NCBI GenBank assembly: GCA_021234155.1
Contig: JAJEKV010000422.1
Location: forward strand, 147,096-211,095
Direction: 5' to 3'
From: Isoetes taiwanensis
Lineage: Eukaryota; Streptophyta; Lycopodiopsida; Isoetales; Isoetaceae
Length of the DNA: 64,000 nucleotides
Below are positions 52,916 to 63,541 of the stretch, piece by piece (position 1 is the first letter of the stretch; every line of letters begins with the position of its first letter). The notes under the pieces were generated by a model that saw nothing but the letters and a program-made list of their open reading frames with translations, was not told where the DNA came from and searched no databases. Made by a program: the position numbers and the translations under genes.

Positions 52916-53270
52916 ATGGCATCTTCATCCTCCCCAAGTAGCGCCCGCAGGCTGAACCAGCGGACATCACCCTTTTGTTGTGATGATGAAGAGATTCAAG
53001 GAGGTTCCACGAGTAAAACGGCCGCCTCGTCCGTAGAAGATGGAGCGGTGGACGTTAGAATTCACTAGGGGCTCTTTGCATGAGCGGAGACCTTGAGCTC
53101 ACAAAGAACATTAACCGTGTACCGAGAGGCCAATAGCCGTAGGGTTGGCTTTTAGCGCACACAATATTTCGCAGCGCTAGAAGATATGGAGAAGAAGCTT
53201 GAGTCGCGGAGGATGAGAACGCGACTTTGCGGCCAGCCTACGAGGATCATGAAGATCCGTGAGCCATTGT
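52916..53270 (+). pseudogene. array gene B, broken paralogue
   Basis: MASSSSPSSARRLN start, then the MKRFKE block only in a shifted frame, and FAALEDMEKKLE near the end. Nucleotide similarity to gene A continues into the 3' flank (TTTTTTGTTTCAAAGAAAAA; CTATTTCTTGCTTCTATC). Several stops. Confidence 0.55.
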
Positions 53271-53349
53271 ATATATATTTTTTGTTTCAAAGAAAAATTT
53301 GCTCTATTTCTTGCTTCTATCACGTTTCTCTTGTTTTGTTTTATTAAAA

Positions 53350-53419
53350 GATCACCGACGACCTTGAAATGCCATTCTTGCAATTAGGTAGCAATCAATG
53401 GATTTGGCGTCAGATGATC
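53350..53419. repeat. hairpin repeat, ATCACACGACGC family, copy 6 (decayed)
   Basis: GATCACCGACGACCTTGAAA and GGCGTCAGATGATC; interior nearly identical to copy 4, stem damaged. Confidence 0.8.
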
Positions 53420-53785
53420 TCCACAACGCACACCTCGTTGTATGTATAAATTCATAATTTATTAATGGAAAAGTGTATGTAACACAAATATCTAGCTAGA
53501 TTATGTGATAACTTGCGGGTAAATGCTAATTTGCATGTGGATGACAACGCCTATTCACATCGTGGCTTGTGGATGACAACGTCATGCCAAGGGCGTGGCA
53601 TGCGTTGCCACAATAACCGTCTTTGTCTTTTGCGGCGCATACGATGCGGCTAGGATATGGCCGGATCCCATGATGCGAACATAGGCTACCGTTGCCTAAT
53701 TGCATGCTATAATTTCGCCCAGAGGATTATTACACAACTTTATCGGTTTTCGCAACCGTAGATTCCAACGTATCTCTAGTTTCTA
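53420..53785. other. spacer between array genes B and C
   Basis: A GGATGACAACGCCTATTCAC / GGATGACAACGTCATGCC doubling near 53540-53585; no gene seen. Confidence 0.4.
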
Positions 53786-53791
53786 TATAAA
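53786..53791 (+). promoter_or_regulatory. TATA box of array gene C
   Basis: TATATAAAACG, 96 bases before the ATG at 53882. Confidence 0.6.
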
Positions 53792-53881
53792 ACGTCGGAG
53801 GCCTTTGTCTTCTCCTATCCGCCATCTTCTGTTCTACCACATCCGCCCTCAGCCATCACTCCTGTTCTCCCATCACTTTCA

Positions 53882-54152
53882 ATGGCCTCCAGCTCCAGTT
53901 CCATCCCTGCCGAGATCTTGTCTCAAGTTTTGGTCAAGGAAATCCCAGGGGATGCACTTATACAAAAAGGGGTATGCCATGTCGTGCAGAGGGTGACCAA
54001 AAACACCCCCGTATACGGTTTTTTGAAAGGCAAATTTGACCCCTTCCATACAAAAATTACTCCAACTAGTGGTCAAAAACCCCCCTAACTCCGCCGTATA
54101 CGTGTGGAAATGGGTCCAAAGAACCCCCCTACAAGTCACTCAGGCACATTGT
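53882..54152 (+). pseudogene. array gene C, 5' exon with an insertion
   Basis: MASSSSSIPAEILSQVLVKE start as in A, B and D, then diverging sequence at 53970-54150 with repeated GTATACG motifs (CCCGTATACGG and GCCGTATACG, inverted). It looks like an inserted small element. The coiled-coil part continues at 54153. Confidence 0.5.
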
Positions 54153-54560
54153 ATGGCACCCAAAAGTGAACCCCCCTTGAAGGAAATTCAGAACATTCGC
54201 GCTGAAGCGGAGGAACGGATCCGCCTTCTAAAAGAAAAGAATGATGAAGACGTCGCCAAGCTGGTTGCGGCAGAGGAAAAGGCCGCCTTCTACGGGGAGG
54301 TGATTTTAGTGCGCGACAATCAGCGGGCTGCCTTAGACCGCGAATTGCGCGCCACGAGATATAACCTCCAAGAGAGGCTTAGGGCCGCAATCAAAGCGGG
54401 AGAGGCTGCCCGAGCCCAACTCGATGAGCGGGAAGATAAGGTTGCGGAATATGAGAACGTGGTTGCGGGGCAGGCAATCATGTTGGAGGAGCAGAAAAAA
54501 ATTATCACCGCCCTCCGTGAAGAGCTTGCCCGTGATCATAGGCATCGGGCTCCTCCCTAG
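54153..54560 (+). CDS. array gene C, coiled-coil protein, 135 residues, open
   Basis: From the Met at 54153 the frame is a near-continuous charged helix: IRAEAEERIRLLKEKNDE, then VAAEEKAAFYGEVI, LRATRYNLQERLRAAIK, ENVVAGQAIMLEEQKKIITA, ending ELARDHRHRAPP. It is strongly coiled-coil-like. It is the only array member whose helical region is intact. The true start may be the MASSSS Met at 53882 if the intervening 180 bp is spliced or inserted. Confidence 0.6.
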   Translation: MAPKSEPPLKEIQNIRAEAEERIRLLKEKNDEDVAKLVAAEEKAAFYGEVILVRDNQRAALDRELRATRYNLQERLRAAIKAGEAARAQLDEREDKVAEYENVVAGQAIMLEEQKKIITALREELARDHRHRAPP

Positions 54561-54687
54561 GGGCCCGTTTTTTTTAATGTTTGTAATTCGTTTTATTTTT
54601 CAATGGGAAAAGTTTTTGACAAATGTACCGAATATTACGTTTCCTATTTTTAATTTTCAATATCCGTGGTAGAGAATGACAAAGACA

Positions 54688-54752
54688 GATCACACGGGCT
54701 TAAACCCTTCATAGGGTTTTAAAGCTCGCAAAAGATTCAGCGTGGTGTGATA
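54688..54752. repeat. hairpin repeat, ATCACACGACGC family, copy 7 (diverged)
   Basis: GATCACACGGGCTTAAACCC at the left, GCGTGGTGTGATATC at the right. About 130 bases after gene C and 150 before the TATA box of gene D. Confidence 0.7.
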
Positions 54753-54899
54753 TCTGATGTAGTTAGAATAGTTATTAATGTGTTCCAAATGACAAGCATT
54801 ACCATTAATGTGTTCTAGCGGACAACCGCTGAGAATCCATTTCGACACGCGTGCATAAAGCCAATGAAAGTGTGTTTAATATGTTCAAGCGCTAATATG

Positions 54900-54905
54900 T
54901 ATAAA
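54900..54905 (+). promoter_or_regulatory. TATA box of array gene D
   Basis: TATAAATTGAGG, 94 bases before the ATG at 54994, C/T-rich leader. Confidence 0.6.
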
Positions 54906-54993
54906 TTGAGGTCCTTGCATTGTGCTCCTTCCGCCCGGTTAGAGTCTTTGCTCCTCACTTCTATAATCTTAACGTCCCTCCCATTTGTCATCT

Positions 54994-55465
54994 ATGGCCT
55001 CCACATCCTCAAATAACCGATAATGGAAAAACGAAGAGGATAGAACTCCCTTCGACATAGTGTTGGGTGTTCTAATGAAGAGGTTGAAGGAGCAAGATGA
55101 TCTTCTAAAGGAAAACGCCGTTACAATTCAGCAGTAAAGAAGAAGAGAATGAATTCAACCTTCTCATGCTTCTCAGAGCTGTGAGAGGCAAATCAAAGCG
55201 GTTGAATAGAAGGTCGGACAGATGACATGCCCCAACAACCGCACCGAGGTGGTTATGACGCAACGATGGGATGCTAATGCCAGCAGTAAGACACGTTGTG
55301 CTATTGGGACAGAGCGGACATGTACAAAGAGATGGTGGATGATTGGAGGAACGCCCGGATAGGGTGATTGCTCGCTTGAGGGGAAGAGATGAAGACGAAG
55401 ACGAGGCCGGAGCTGATGATGATGATGAAGATAATGAAGAAGAGCTCGCGACTGAGCAACAATGA
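54994..55465 (+). pseudogene. array gene D, broken paralogue with acidic tail
   Basis: MASTSSNNR start, an early stop, then FDIVLGVLMKRLKEQDDLLK matching gene A's block. The end is in frame with a strongly acidic tail (EDEDEAGADDDDEDNEEELA) to a stop at 55463-55465. Several stops between. The tail is absent from A-C. Confidence 0.55.
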
Positions 55466-55546
55466 GTCGTTGTATTTTGTTTTTCAATGTAACATCTTTC
55501 ACAACTTTAATCAAAAGTAACCCTTTTTATTATTATCTTGTAAAGC

Positions 55547-55637
55547 TTCACACCCACGCGAAGCCACATAAATGCAAGCAATAGCGAACTCCCACCTGCT
55601 CGCAGACCGCATGATACAAATAAGATCACACGACGCC
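55547..55637. repeat. hairpin repeat, ATCACACGACGC family, copy 8 (rearranged)
   Basis: TTCACACCCACGCGAAG at 55547 and GATCACACGACGCC at 55624, now in direct rather than inverted orientation. Confidence 0.5.
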
Positions 55638-55639
55638 GG

Positions 55640-57010
55640 CTACGGTTGTGCAAACAAGGTTGGAGGCAAGTACCGCTGCCGCGGTGAACATGCTACACAT
55701 TACAAGTATACTTTTACCGATTCTTTGTCTCTTAGATCTCCACATTGCGATGCTAGTGGGGCCCTAGAATTTTGCCAAGCAACTTTCCCGTTTCTCTTCA
55801 AACATTATGCCAATGGTGTTTACGACTTACGGGTTGCTCCTTAAAGCGACCTTCTTGTCGTGATTTAGCCATCGCCCTTCTATAAAACCACTGGTTATCC
55901 GCCTTAGAGGGTTGGTTCCTACATTTCCACCCCTCTTTGAGTGTTATGATGAAAGGCTATTTTAGCTTGTTTATGCGACTTCTCCATGCCTTGTGCACTC
56001 CCACCGCTAGGCTTCCATACTTCCTAAAAACCAAGGTGCATGAGCCCAAAAGATGTGCAAGTAGTGCGTGACTTCACTCTCTCCCCATCGCCTATGAAAG
56101 CTTTAATAAATTTGTTATTCCGCTGCAGTTAACATTTCGCATCTTCTCTTGTGAGGTCCATTCTCTAAATGTATGGGAACAATTCGGACAATGCATCCCA
56201 TGCTTTTTTTTTTCCTCAATGCTTAAAACTAACGCCATCTCAGGCGGTCCGCCCCGCATCAACCAAAGAATTTTCCAAATTCATAGACCTTTTCTCCCAT
56301 CCGGGTTTCCGTTCGAGCCTCTCTATGATTCTTTATGAAGCGTCGAGCTTTCATCCCTCCAATTGACACCTTACGAGGGCACACTTGTTCTTCCCGCCCG
56401 TTTCTCATCGAGCTCTAATCTTACATTGCCACCATGCAAACCCAGCCTCGATAGAACATGTTCAACTCTACTCTAATTCCTTCCTCTCATCTCTTCTTGC
56501 TGAAATGTTCCCACCTAATCTGCTGACTCAAAAATATCATCTTGTCGATGATTCTCACAAAGCCGCAAAGTGCAGATATGAACCCTCTCTAATGGAATGG
56601 GGAAAAATGCCATGGAACTTGGGATCTTCTTTTCCTCTATTAGGAGCATTTGCTTGGTTAAGGGACAAGGTTGAAACAGTCTTCCCAAGACTTGACTTCC
56701 TTGCATGATTGCAAAGATGAGACAACTTTTGCATGTTCCTTGTCCTCCTCCACTTATGTTGTACATTGCTTTCTCGGTTTTAAATCGGACGCCAAGTGAA
56801 AAATTACTTTGTAAGATCCATAGTGATCTACTTGCAATTTTTCCCTCCCTCGAATCTAGATATTAGACTCGGGATGTGGGTTTGATTGAACACCCATTTC
56901 AAAACCTCGTGGGTTTCTTTACGAACTTTAAAGAGACCTAACCACGGTGTCATCTTCTTGATTGACATGAGAACCATTTTTCCCACGCTTCTTCTTCTCG
57001 TCCGTCACCT
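55640..57010. other. no supported gene; possible decayed repeat
   Basis: Both strands have open but unconvincing frames (plus 56385-56708, minus 56766-56515). No motif recognised. Confidence 0.3.
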
Positions 57011-58092
57011 CTACATCTTTTTGTTATTCTTGTTGCTCTTTGATTTAGCATGTGCAATTGCATTCTCAATTGCTCTATTCATGATGACAACGGATACCCT
57101 CTCATACTTCTCAAACTTGGTGGGTTCCATTTCATCCAATTTTATGCAAACTTCAATCTCACCATTAGTTTCTGCAACTGTTAAGTCATAATATTTGACA
57201 AGGAATTGTAAGAGAGTAACCAGGTCAACCCAAAGATTATTGCGTTCATTCATTCCAACTATATCACAACAATCCTTGCCATTCTTATCTTTTATGGCTA
57301 TGGCAGGACCAGCACATTCAACGTGGTGCATCTCTCCTAATATGGCATACACCATCTTTGTCCTAGTAACCCTTGTATTCTCGACAATTTGTGGACGGAG
57401 CTTAATACTTTTTTTGTGCCCATTCTTTTCAACGCCGTGGAATGGCTTGAATAGAGAACGGTAACCAAGCCCTCATCGATGCCTACATCATCACAAACAG
57501 TCTGTACATCTGTCGCTTCTAACTTCTTGTAGATCTCCCCTAGTACCATTTCCAATACCATCTTCTTGAGAGGAGAGTTGTAGGGCTGACAAATCATGTC
57601 CACTATCTCCCTGTTCGTCGCTAGGTTCTTCACTACGTAACCAAGATTGCTTCTAGTTTCCCCAGATCTTAACTGGCCTTTGCTAGTGTTGTAAACGGAC
57701 CTTGTGGCCGTGACCCTGCGTCTGAATGCACCTGATCCAAACTTCAGTTCCTCTATCGGTCGATAATGCTTCTTCCTTTCTCGCAAGCCAAGGGGTGTTT
57801 TCTTCAAATTCTTTAACCTACATTGAAGCCCAAAGTTTGCTCTTTCGAGCTCTTGGATCTTTTTCTGCAGCTGCCCTATCACCAATTTGGACTTTCTCTT
57901 CCATTATCTCAAAAAAGTTTCCCTCCCCAAGCCGTCATTCCTTTCCTTCATCATTGGAGTAATGAAGCGAGAGAAAAAGAGTCTTTGGTTTAAGTTATAA
58001 TTCTCTTGTGACAATCGGAAGCGGCTCATCTCAAGGAGGCGTATTCGATTAGGAATGCCTTCATCCTCTCTCAATCTCTCACAATATCCCAA
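57011..58092 (-). pseudogene. unknown protein gene, three frames
   Basis: Read from the right: 58092-57904 (MGYCERLREDEGIPNRIRLL), 57885-57337 (coiled-coil start IGQLQKKIQELERANFGLQC, then basic FRRRVTATRSVYN and a helical region NSPLKKMVLEMVLGEIYKKL), and 57355-57011 (MHHVECAGPAIAIKDKNGKD, LVTLLQFLVKYYDLTVAE, IKLDEMEPTKFEKYERVSVV). Transitions occur near 57895 and 57340, so introns or two frameshifts are involved. The sequence looks well conserved along its length and could be a real host gene or transposon gene. No known domain. Confidence 0.5.
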
Positions 58093-58374
58093 GAGGCGGA
58101 GTTACCGTCACCACAAAAATCGGACTAAACTTGAAACGTCCCGAAATGGCGGTTTCACGCCACTCAACGGATCCAATGGATATAAACCGCCATCGCCCGG
58201 ATGTCGACACTTTTTGAGCACGCAAGGCGCAACATGTCGAGGTCTAAGTTCTTATTTTTAGACCTCTTTTTGCGATTGAAGACTGGAGCATATTCACGAG
58301 TCGGTTGGATCCTTATCCACACATCATTTGAGCTTCCATACCGCGTGGATCGTGACGGGCCTTGAAAATGAATG

Positions 58375-58932
58375 TGTACAATTTGTATGCCCCAAAGCAC
58401 AATTTCGCCGTTTGAGGCTCGGTCAGGTACTAACCTCGCTTTTGAAATTTGTAACGTGCATATGGAAAAGTCCATTCTCCTACAATCCATGCTTTTATAC
58501 AAAAAAGCAAATTCAAAATTCGAATTGTAGGGGCGGGAAGCTTTGTATGATTGGGATGAAGTAAAGATCCCGATTCACGAACTTTTAAAGAGCAATCGCT
58601 TGGCCTTAAACGAAAAGTCTAATACAAAGCTTCAACCTACACATTCAAATTTTGAAATGTAGAACTCTAAATGAAAATAGGGCAAGACAAGAATCGGTGA
58701 TGCGCATGATTGGTATCTGACAAACCAAGAGACACCGTCATGAGTTGCCGGTATGCTATAATGCAAGTGGCTTTTTAGAAGCGCCACGTGTTGCGTCAAT
58801 CTGTCTGACAACAAGAGAATTAAATACATATGGCGCCATAGATATGCGATTCCCCTTATTCCAGGAGAATATTCCAAGCAAATCTGACGGGAAAAAAGGG
58901 GCGGAAATATGACGTGGAATGGCTGATAGGAG
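58375..58932. repeat. dispersed repeat, copy 1 (about 550 bp)
   Basis: Shares long stretches with 60382-60915: GTCCATTCTCCTACAATCCA, CTTCAACCTACACATTCAA, CACCGTCATGAGTTGCCGGT, AATTAAATACATATGGCGCC and ATGACGTGGAATGGCTGATA, in the same order and orientation. Confidence 0.9.
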
Positions 58933-59049
58933 GCCATTTTAGTTCATAAAACATAATATAACTTGGAATGATAGATATTTTATATGCAAATGGGAGACTA
59001 TTGACGAGGGACTTGTGTTTAGTTTTAATTTGACAACAAATAAGAAAGT

Positions 59050-59117
59050 GGATCACACGATGCGAATTTAGTGTGTTCCATTTTTGTTGCATATGTACTA
59101 TTCGCTTGGTGTGATCC
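59050..59117. repeat. hairpin repeat, ATCACACGACGC family, copy 9
   Basis: GGATCACACGATGCGAATTT pairs with TATTCGCTTGGTGTGATCC; interior TTTTTGTTGCATATG matches copy 2. Confidence 0.85.
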
Positions 59118-59454
59118 TTGAAAAATAATATGCTCTTTGAAAAGGGATAATGACTTATGTACTTAAGAGTGGTAACACATGTACAGTAAAAAAAAAGTTA
59201 GGTATTCAAATGGAATTAGAAGCAAAAACTTTTTACATTCAAAATTTTTATGGTCGTATGGTTTTACATCATTTTGTAAATTTAAATGCGGAGGCTTCAA
59301 CTATTCACAACAAAAAAGCCGGAGGCTTGCGGTCATATGGTAAGAAGTCGGAGGCAAGCTCTCGACTAAGAACAAGGAAAAAAAATAAGAGGTGCTCGCC
59401 TAACAAATTTCATTCATCCGCTTCATCATCGCAAAAAAAAAAATAAGAAATAAT

Positions 59455-59846
59455 AGTTAGTTGAATGCTTAAGAAAAGAAAGAAAACATGCATGTACCAT
59501 GAACTAACGCCATGAGCTCCTCGAAGTCGCCAGATTCGTCTTCAACTTCTTCATCTTCTTCATCATCTTGAAGCTTCTTCTCGGCCGGTAGACCACTCAT
59601 TTTCTCGAAGAATCTCCTATCCAGCCTTCAAGAACACTGTGATGAACTCACGCTCAAGAAATTTCCTCGATTCCTCATTCTCTGATTCCTCGTCAAAGGA
59701 ATCGGAGGAATCGAGGAATCAGAGGTATCCAGAGCAAGAACCGTGGGCAGGCGTGGAGGGAGGGCTAGCGGAGGGAACACCTCTTCCAGCCGTAATAGGC
59801 GCCTCTTGGAGGACACCTCGGCTCTTCCAGTAGCTGATCTCTTCAT
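59455..59846 (-). CDS. possible first exon(s) of an unknown minus-strand gene
   Basis: From the Met at 59846: MKRSATGRAEVSSKRRLLRL, a Pro/Leu-rich stretch, then a stop near 59628. Another frame continues as FFEKMSGLPAEKKLQ and an acidic DDEEDEEVEDESGDFEELM to about 59500. It resembles the start of a nuclear or disordered protein. No known domain; downstream exons not found. Confidence 0.35.
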
Positions 59847-60040
59847 GGCGATGGACTAGAGAAATTGGGCGGAGGATCTAGCAAAGATTGGGCGGAGATG
59901 GGGGAGAATGGGCGCCAATCTAATTTTGGAATAGATATATTTTGGATTAGGCGTGAAAATCGTAGGAATGATTAAGTATTCAGTCCTATCAACCATCATT
60001 ACATGCCATTATGTGCATATCTCGAAATTTGAGCCATATC

Positions 60041-60140
60041 TAATATCTTCCTTTTTAACCTTATACCTAAATATCCAATATCTTCCTTTTTTAACCTTAT
60101 TCCTAAATAGCCAATATCTTCCTTTTTAACCTTATTCCTA
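60041..60140. repeat. three tandem units of about 33-36 bp
   Basis: AATATCTTCCTTTTTAACCT with TATTCCTAAAT-A-CC follows three times in a row with small changes. Confidence 0.9.
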
Positions 60141-60381
60141 AACCTATATGATTTGAGTTTAACCTGAAAATGAACAGATATAATTCAATTTAACATACTA
60201 TTTAATACCAAGATGCTCGTCACACTATGTCGATAATTGGGATTTAAAAAAAAACACTCCAAACCCTCCTCGAGAAAACCACGTAAGTGCCGACCTCACT
60301 TGTGTTTAAGTTTAATTTGACAACAAGCAACTTCCATCTCGTTGAAAATCGCAGACGGTAGAAAAATCAAGGTGTGGTATT

Positions 60382-60915
60382 TTTATGCCCCAACACAATT
60401 GGCCGTGTGAGCGAACGTCCCATTACTAACCGTTTTTGAAATTTGCAGCGTGCATATGGAAATCGAAAAGTCCATTCTCCTACAATCCATGCTTTTATAC
60501 ATTAAGCAAATTCAAATTTGAATTGTAGGGGGGGAAGCTTGTATTAGGATGAAGTGAAGATCGGTTAAAGTGCGCCTTGTGGCCTCGAAATGAAAGTCGA
60601 TCCGATACAAAGCTTCAACCTACACATTCAACTTTTGAAATGTAGAAGGCGTGGACGCCAAGACGCTTACCAAGAGACACCGTCATGAGTTGCCGGTATG
60701 CTATAATGCAAGTGGCATTTTAGAAGCGCCACGTGTTGCATCAGTCCGTCTGACAACCAACAGAATTAAATACATATGGCGCCATGAATGTGCAATCCCC
60801 CTTATTCCGGAAGAATATTCCAAGCAAATCTGTAATTATGAGAGTTTGGTATCCTAGGTGGCATGGGAAAAAGGGAGCGGAAATATGACGTGGAATGGCT
60901 GATAGGAGGCCATTT
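60382..60915. repeat. dispersed repeat, copy 2
   Basis: Direct-orientation partner of 58375-58932. It runs into the GGCCATTTTCAGACCCC sequence that begins the inverted match with 47.1 kb. Confidence 0.9.
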
Positions 60916-61534
60916 TCAGACCCCAAATCCGCCCTAATGCATTGTAGCAAGAAAATAGCAGGCCGCGGTTATGTTGCCGAAGATCCTGCTGCAGAGCCCA
61001 ATAATGTGACGGATTTACTGCAGCATAAGTTCCTCCTTTTGATATACTGTTTCAATGCAAAGAGCTTAGCTCTAAGAAGTTGCAGAATAACTGTGGTAGA
61101 TCCAGCAAAGAGAAAGGGACGAAATCGCATAGAATGGTGGCAAAAGAATAGCTGCAGAGTTGCCTTCTCTGATAAAGATCTCCAGCAGGTAGCAATGGTA
61201 TGGCAGAGCTTTTTTGTAAATTTGGCCTTCGAAGGGGAGATACAATAAGCCTGCTTTTGATGTTAAATAAACCGGAGTCTTTGGATCAGTGAGCAAGCAA
61301 AATTATGATGATGCAGAATGAATGGCAACGAAATTGGCAAGGCTATAAACACTCAATATTCTGATTTCCAGTACAAACTGTTGACTCCTGCATCCACAAG
61401 CCTTGAAATTAACTGCAACCAGAGCTCTTTTTGGGAAATAAAACTCTGCTCATAAGAACAGAGTCCCACCAGGAGTACCAGGCATAATGTTGAACCACAA
61501 GTGGTTCAACATGTTTTTGTAGGCCAATATATTT

Positions 61535-62573
61535 CGCCCACTTTATTGGCTCCCGAAATCGGGTCAAAGTGCCAAGCGGATTCGCTCAAGCGAACCCGGA
61601 AGATTCGTGGCGAACCAGCCGGATTCCTGCCGAATCCGCAGGGGCGATGGCGGTGGAGGTGGCGATTTTCCCTGTTCCGAGGCGAACAAACCCGGGTTAA
61701 GGAATTACCGGGGCGGGGCGGGGAGGGAAGCGGTGGCGGTAGCGTTGAGCAGTTTGAATCACCAAAATTTGAGCAGGATTTTGGCTGTCTGTTCTAGTTT
61801 TGATGAAGAAATAATTGTAAGCCAGCATTATTCCGGTGGTGATTTGGGCAAAATCAAGGCTTTGGATTGGTCGATCAGGTACCAGATTGCTCTTGGAATT
61901 GCAAATGGCATTGCTTATTTGCATTCTCATGTGCCGAAAATCATCCACGGAAATTTAACTTCCGAGAATGTGCTCTTGGATGAACATATGAACCCTAAAA
62001 TTGCTTTGGATGCCATAGCCAAGTCCGTGACCACATTACTCCCCGCGTCATCGAGCTCGAGTTGATGCAAAAATTAGGCGAAACCCAACTAGAAACACTA
62101 TAATTTGATGCGAATTGTTGGCTAAAAAACGAGATTTGGTTCGATTTTTGCGGAATTTTTGGATTATGGGGGCAAAGGAATCAATGAGAAGACGGACATA
62201 TCTGACTATGGTGTGATTCTCAATGAGAAGACAGACATATACAGCTATGGTGTGATTCTGCTGGAGCTTATGAGCGGAAGAAGAGCTACGGAGCCAGAAT
62301 CTGGGACAGAAATTTCAAAGCTGGGTGTTGAAGCCACCGATCTGGGGGTTCTGGGGGTTCTGGGCACGCCTGCCACCGATCCGACCCGTCTGCGGTTAAC
62401 CATGGTTTGGGTTCGCTTGGGCGAACCCGGTAGGTAGCACCACCTCACCGCCACGTCCACTTCCTGGGTTCCCCTGGGCGAATCCCTGGGTTCGCATAAG
62501 CGAATTGCCTGGGTTCGCTTGGGCGAACCCGGCTGGCTCCCGAAGTCGATTTCGGGAGCCGATCGAAGCACCG
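61535..62573 (+). mobile_element. Pack-MULE-like element with receptor-kinase fragment
   Basis: The 1039-bp insert is flanked by the 9-mer AATATATTT on both sides (61526-61534 and 62574-62582). The intact target in the copy near 46513-46533 has it only once. The ends are imperfect inverted repeats sharing GGCTCCCGAAATCG (left near 61548, right as its inverse near 62551). Subterminal motifs TTCGCTTGGGCGAACCC or TTCGCTCAAGCGAACCC recur five or six times. A 9-bp duplication is typical of Mutator-like elements. No MURA transposase is present. Confidence 0.82.
61745..62330 (+). pseudogene. LRR-type receptor-like kinase domain fragment
   Basis: Kinase pieces in order: LNHQNLSRILAVCSSFDEE (subdomains IV-V), LDWSIRYQIALGIANGIAYL (helix E), KIIHGNLTSENVLLDEHMNP (catalytic loop), then after a gap NEKTDIYSYGVILLELMSGR (subdomain IX). 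The catalytic loop has H-G-N in place of H-R-D, as in many plant atypical kinases, and the D-F-G segment is missing. The NEKTDI-x-Y-G-V-I-L piece is duplicated in tandem near 62185-62260. Several stops; inactive cargo of the 1.0 kb element. Confidence 0.8.
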
Positions 62574-63541
62574 AATATATTTGGGGCATATTGCAATGGT
62601 TGATTTTAAGGGTTGGGATTAAGTGGTGGAAGTGGATGGTGGTTAAGATGAAGAGGCAAAATTGATGGTTGTGATGAAGAGGTGGAAAACAATGGTGGAG
62701 ATTAACAAGTGTAAAGCATAAATAATTTGAGGAGATACTCTCTCCTCCTCTTCCCTTCACGTTCTTCATTTGGAGCATGGTGGCAGTGCTCAAGGAGGGG
62801 TGTGGCAGCCCTCTCCATATTTGAAGTGAAGGTCCCTTGCAAGGGGTTTTTCTGTTGTATCAAGATCATGCTTTGTTGATGTTTATTGAAGAAAAGATTT
62901 CTTACTGTGCAAATTTTGTTGTCTTATCATCCATTGATCTTTTCTTGAGATGTTTATGAGTGTTGGCCTGGATGGGGAACCAGGTTCAACATTATGGCAC
63001 TCCTGGTGGGACTCTGTTCTTATGAGCGAGTTTTATTCCCCAAAAAAAGAGCTCGGTTGCGATTAATTTCAAGGCTTGTGGATGCACGAGGAGTCAAGCG
63101 GTTTGTCTTGGAAATCAGAATATTGAGTGTTTATAGCCTTGTCAATTTCGTTTGCCATTCATTACGCATCATCATAATTTTGCTTGCTCAGCGATCCAAA
63201 GACTCGGTTTATTTAACATCAAAAGCGGGCTTATTGTATCTCCCCTTGAAGGCCAAATTTACAAAAAAGCTCACGCCATACCATTGCTACCTGCTGGAGA
63301 TCTTTATCAGAGAAGGCAACTCTGCAGCTATTCTTTTGCCACCATTCTATGCGATTTAGTCCCCTTTCTCTTTCTTTGGATCTACAAGCGGTTATTCGCA
63401 ACTTCTTAGAGCTAAGCTCTTTGCATTGAAATGAAGTATATCAAAGGAGGAACTTATCTTTGCGAAGAAATCCGTCACATTATTGGGCTCTGCAGCAGGA
63501 TCTTCGGCAACATAACCGCGGCCTGCTATTTTCTTGCTACC

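Larger units (their letters stand above)
61488..62991 (-). mobile_element. LTR-like unit in inverted orientation, split by an insertion
   Basis: The outer 47 bp on the left and about 410 bp on the right are the reverse complement of 46105-46560. It forms the loop of the foldback element exactly, between inverted flanks GCATAA and TTATGG, and is interrupted at AATATATTT by the element at 61535-62573. Confidence 0.8.
60941..63541. mobile_element. 2.6 kb foldback element with about 550-bp inverted arms
   Basis: Left arm 60941-61487 and right arm 62992-63541 are inverse copies over almost their full length, with scattered differences (for example ATAGCAGGCCGCGGTTATGT on the left and ACATAACCGCGGCCTGCTAT on the right). 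The host repeat, uninterrupted near 47085-47105, is split here between TAATGC and CTGATC, with ATGC on both sides (60937-60940 and 63542-63545). The ends read near TTGTAGCAAG and CTTGCTACCA. The arms have no recognised coding domain, though 60895-61248 is open in one frame. The loop holds an LTR-like unit. Confidence 0.85.

Noticed and set aside
58375..60915. Two 550-bp direct repeats as LTRs of one element
   Set aside because: They are in direct orientation, but no primer-binding site, polypurine tract or pol sequence lies between, and copy ends do not share TG...CA.
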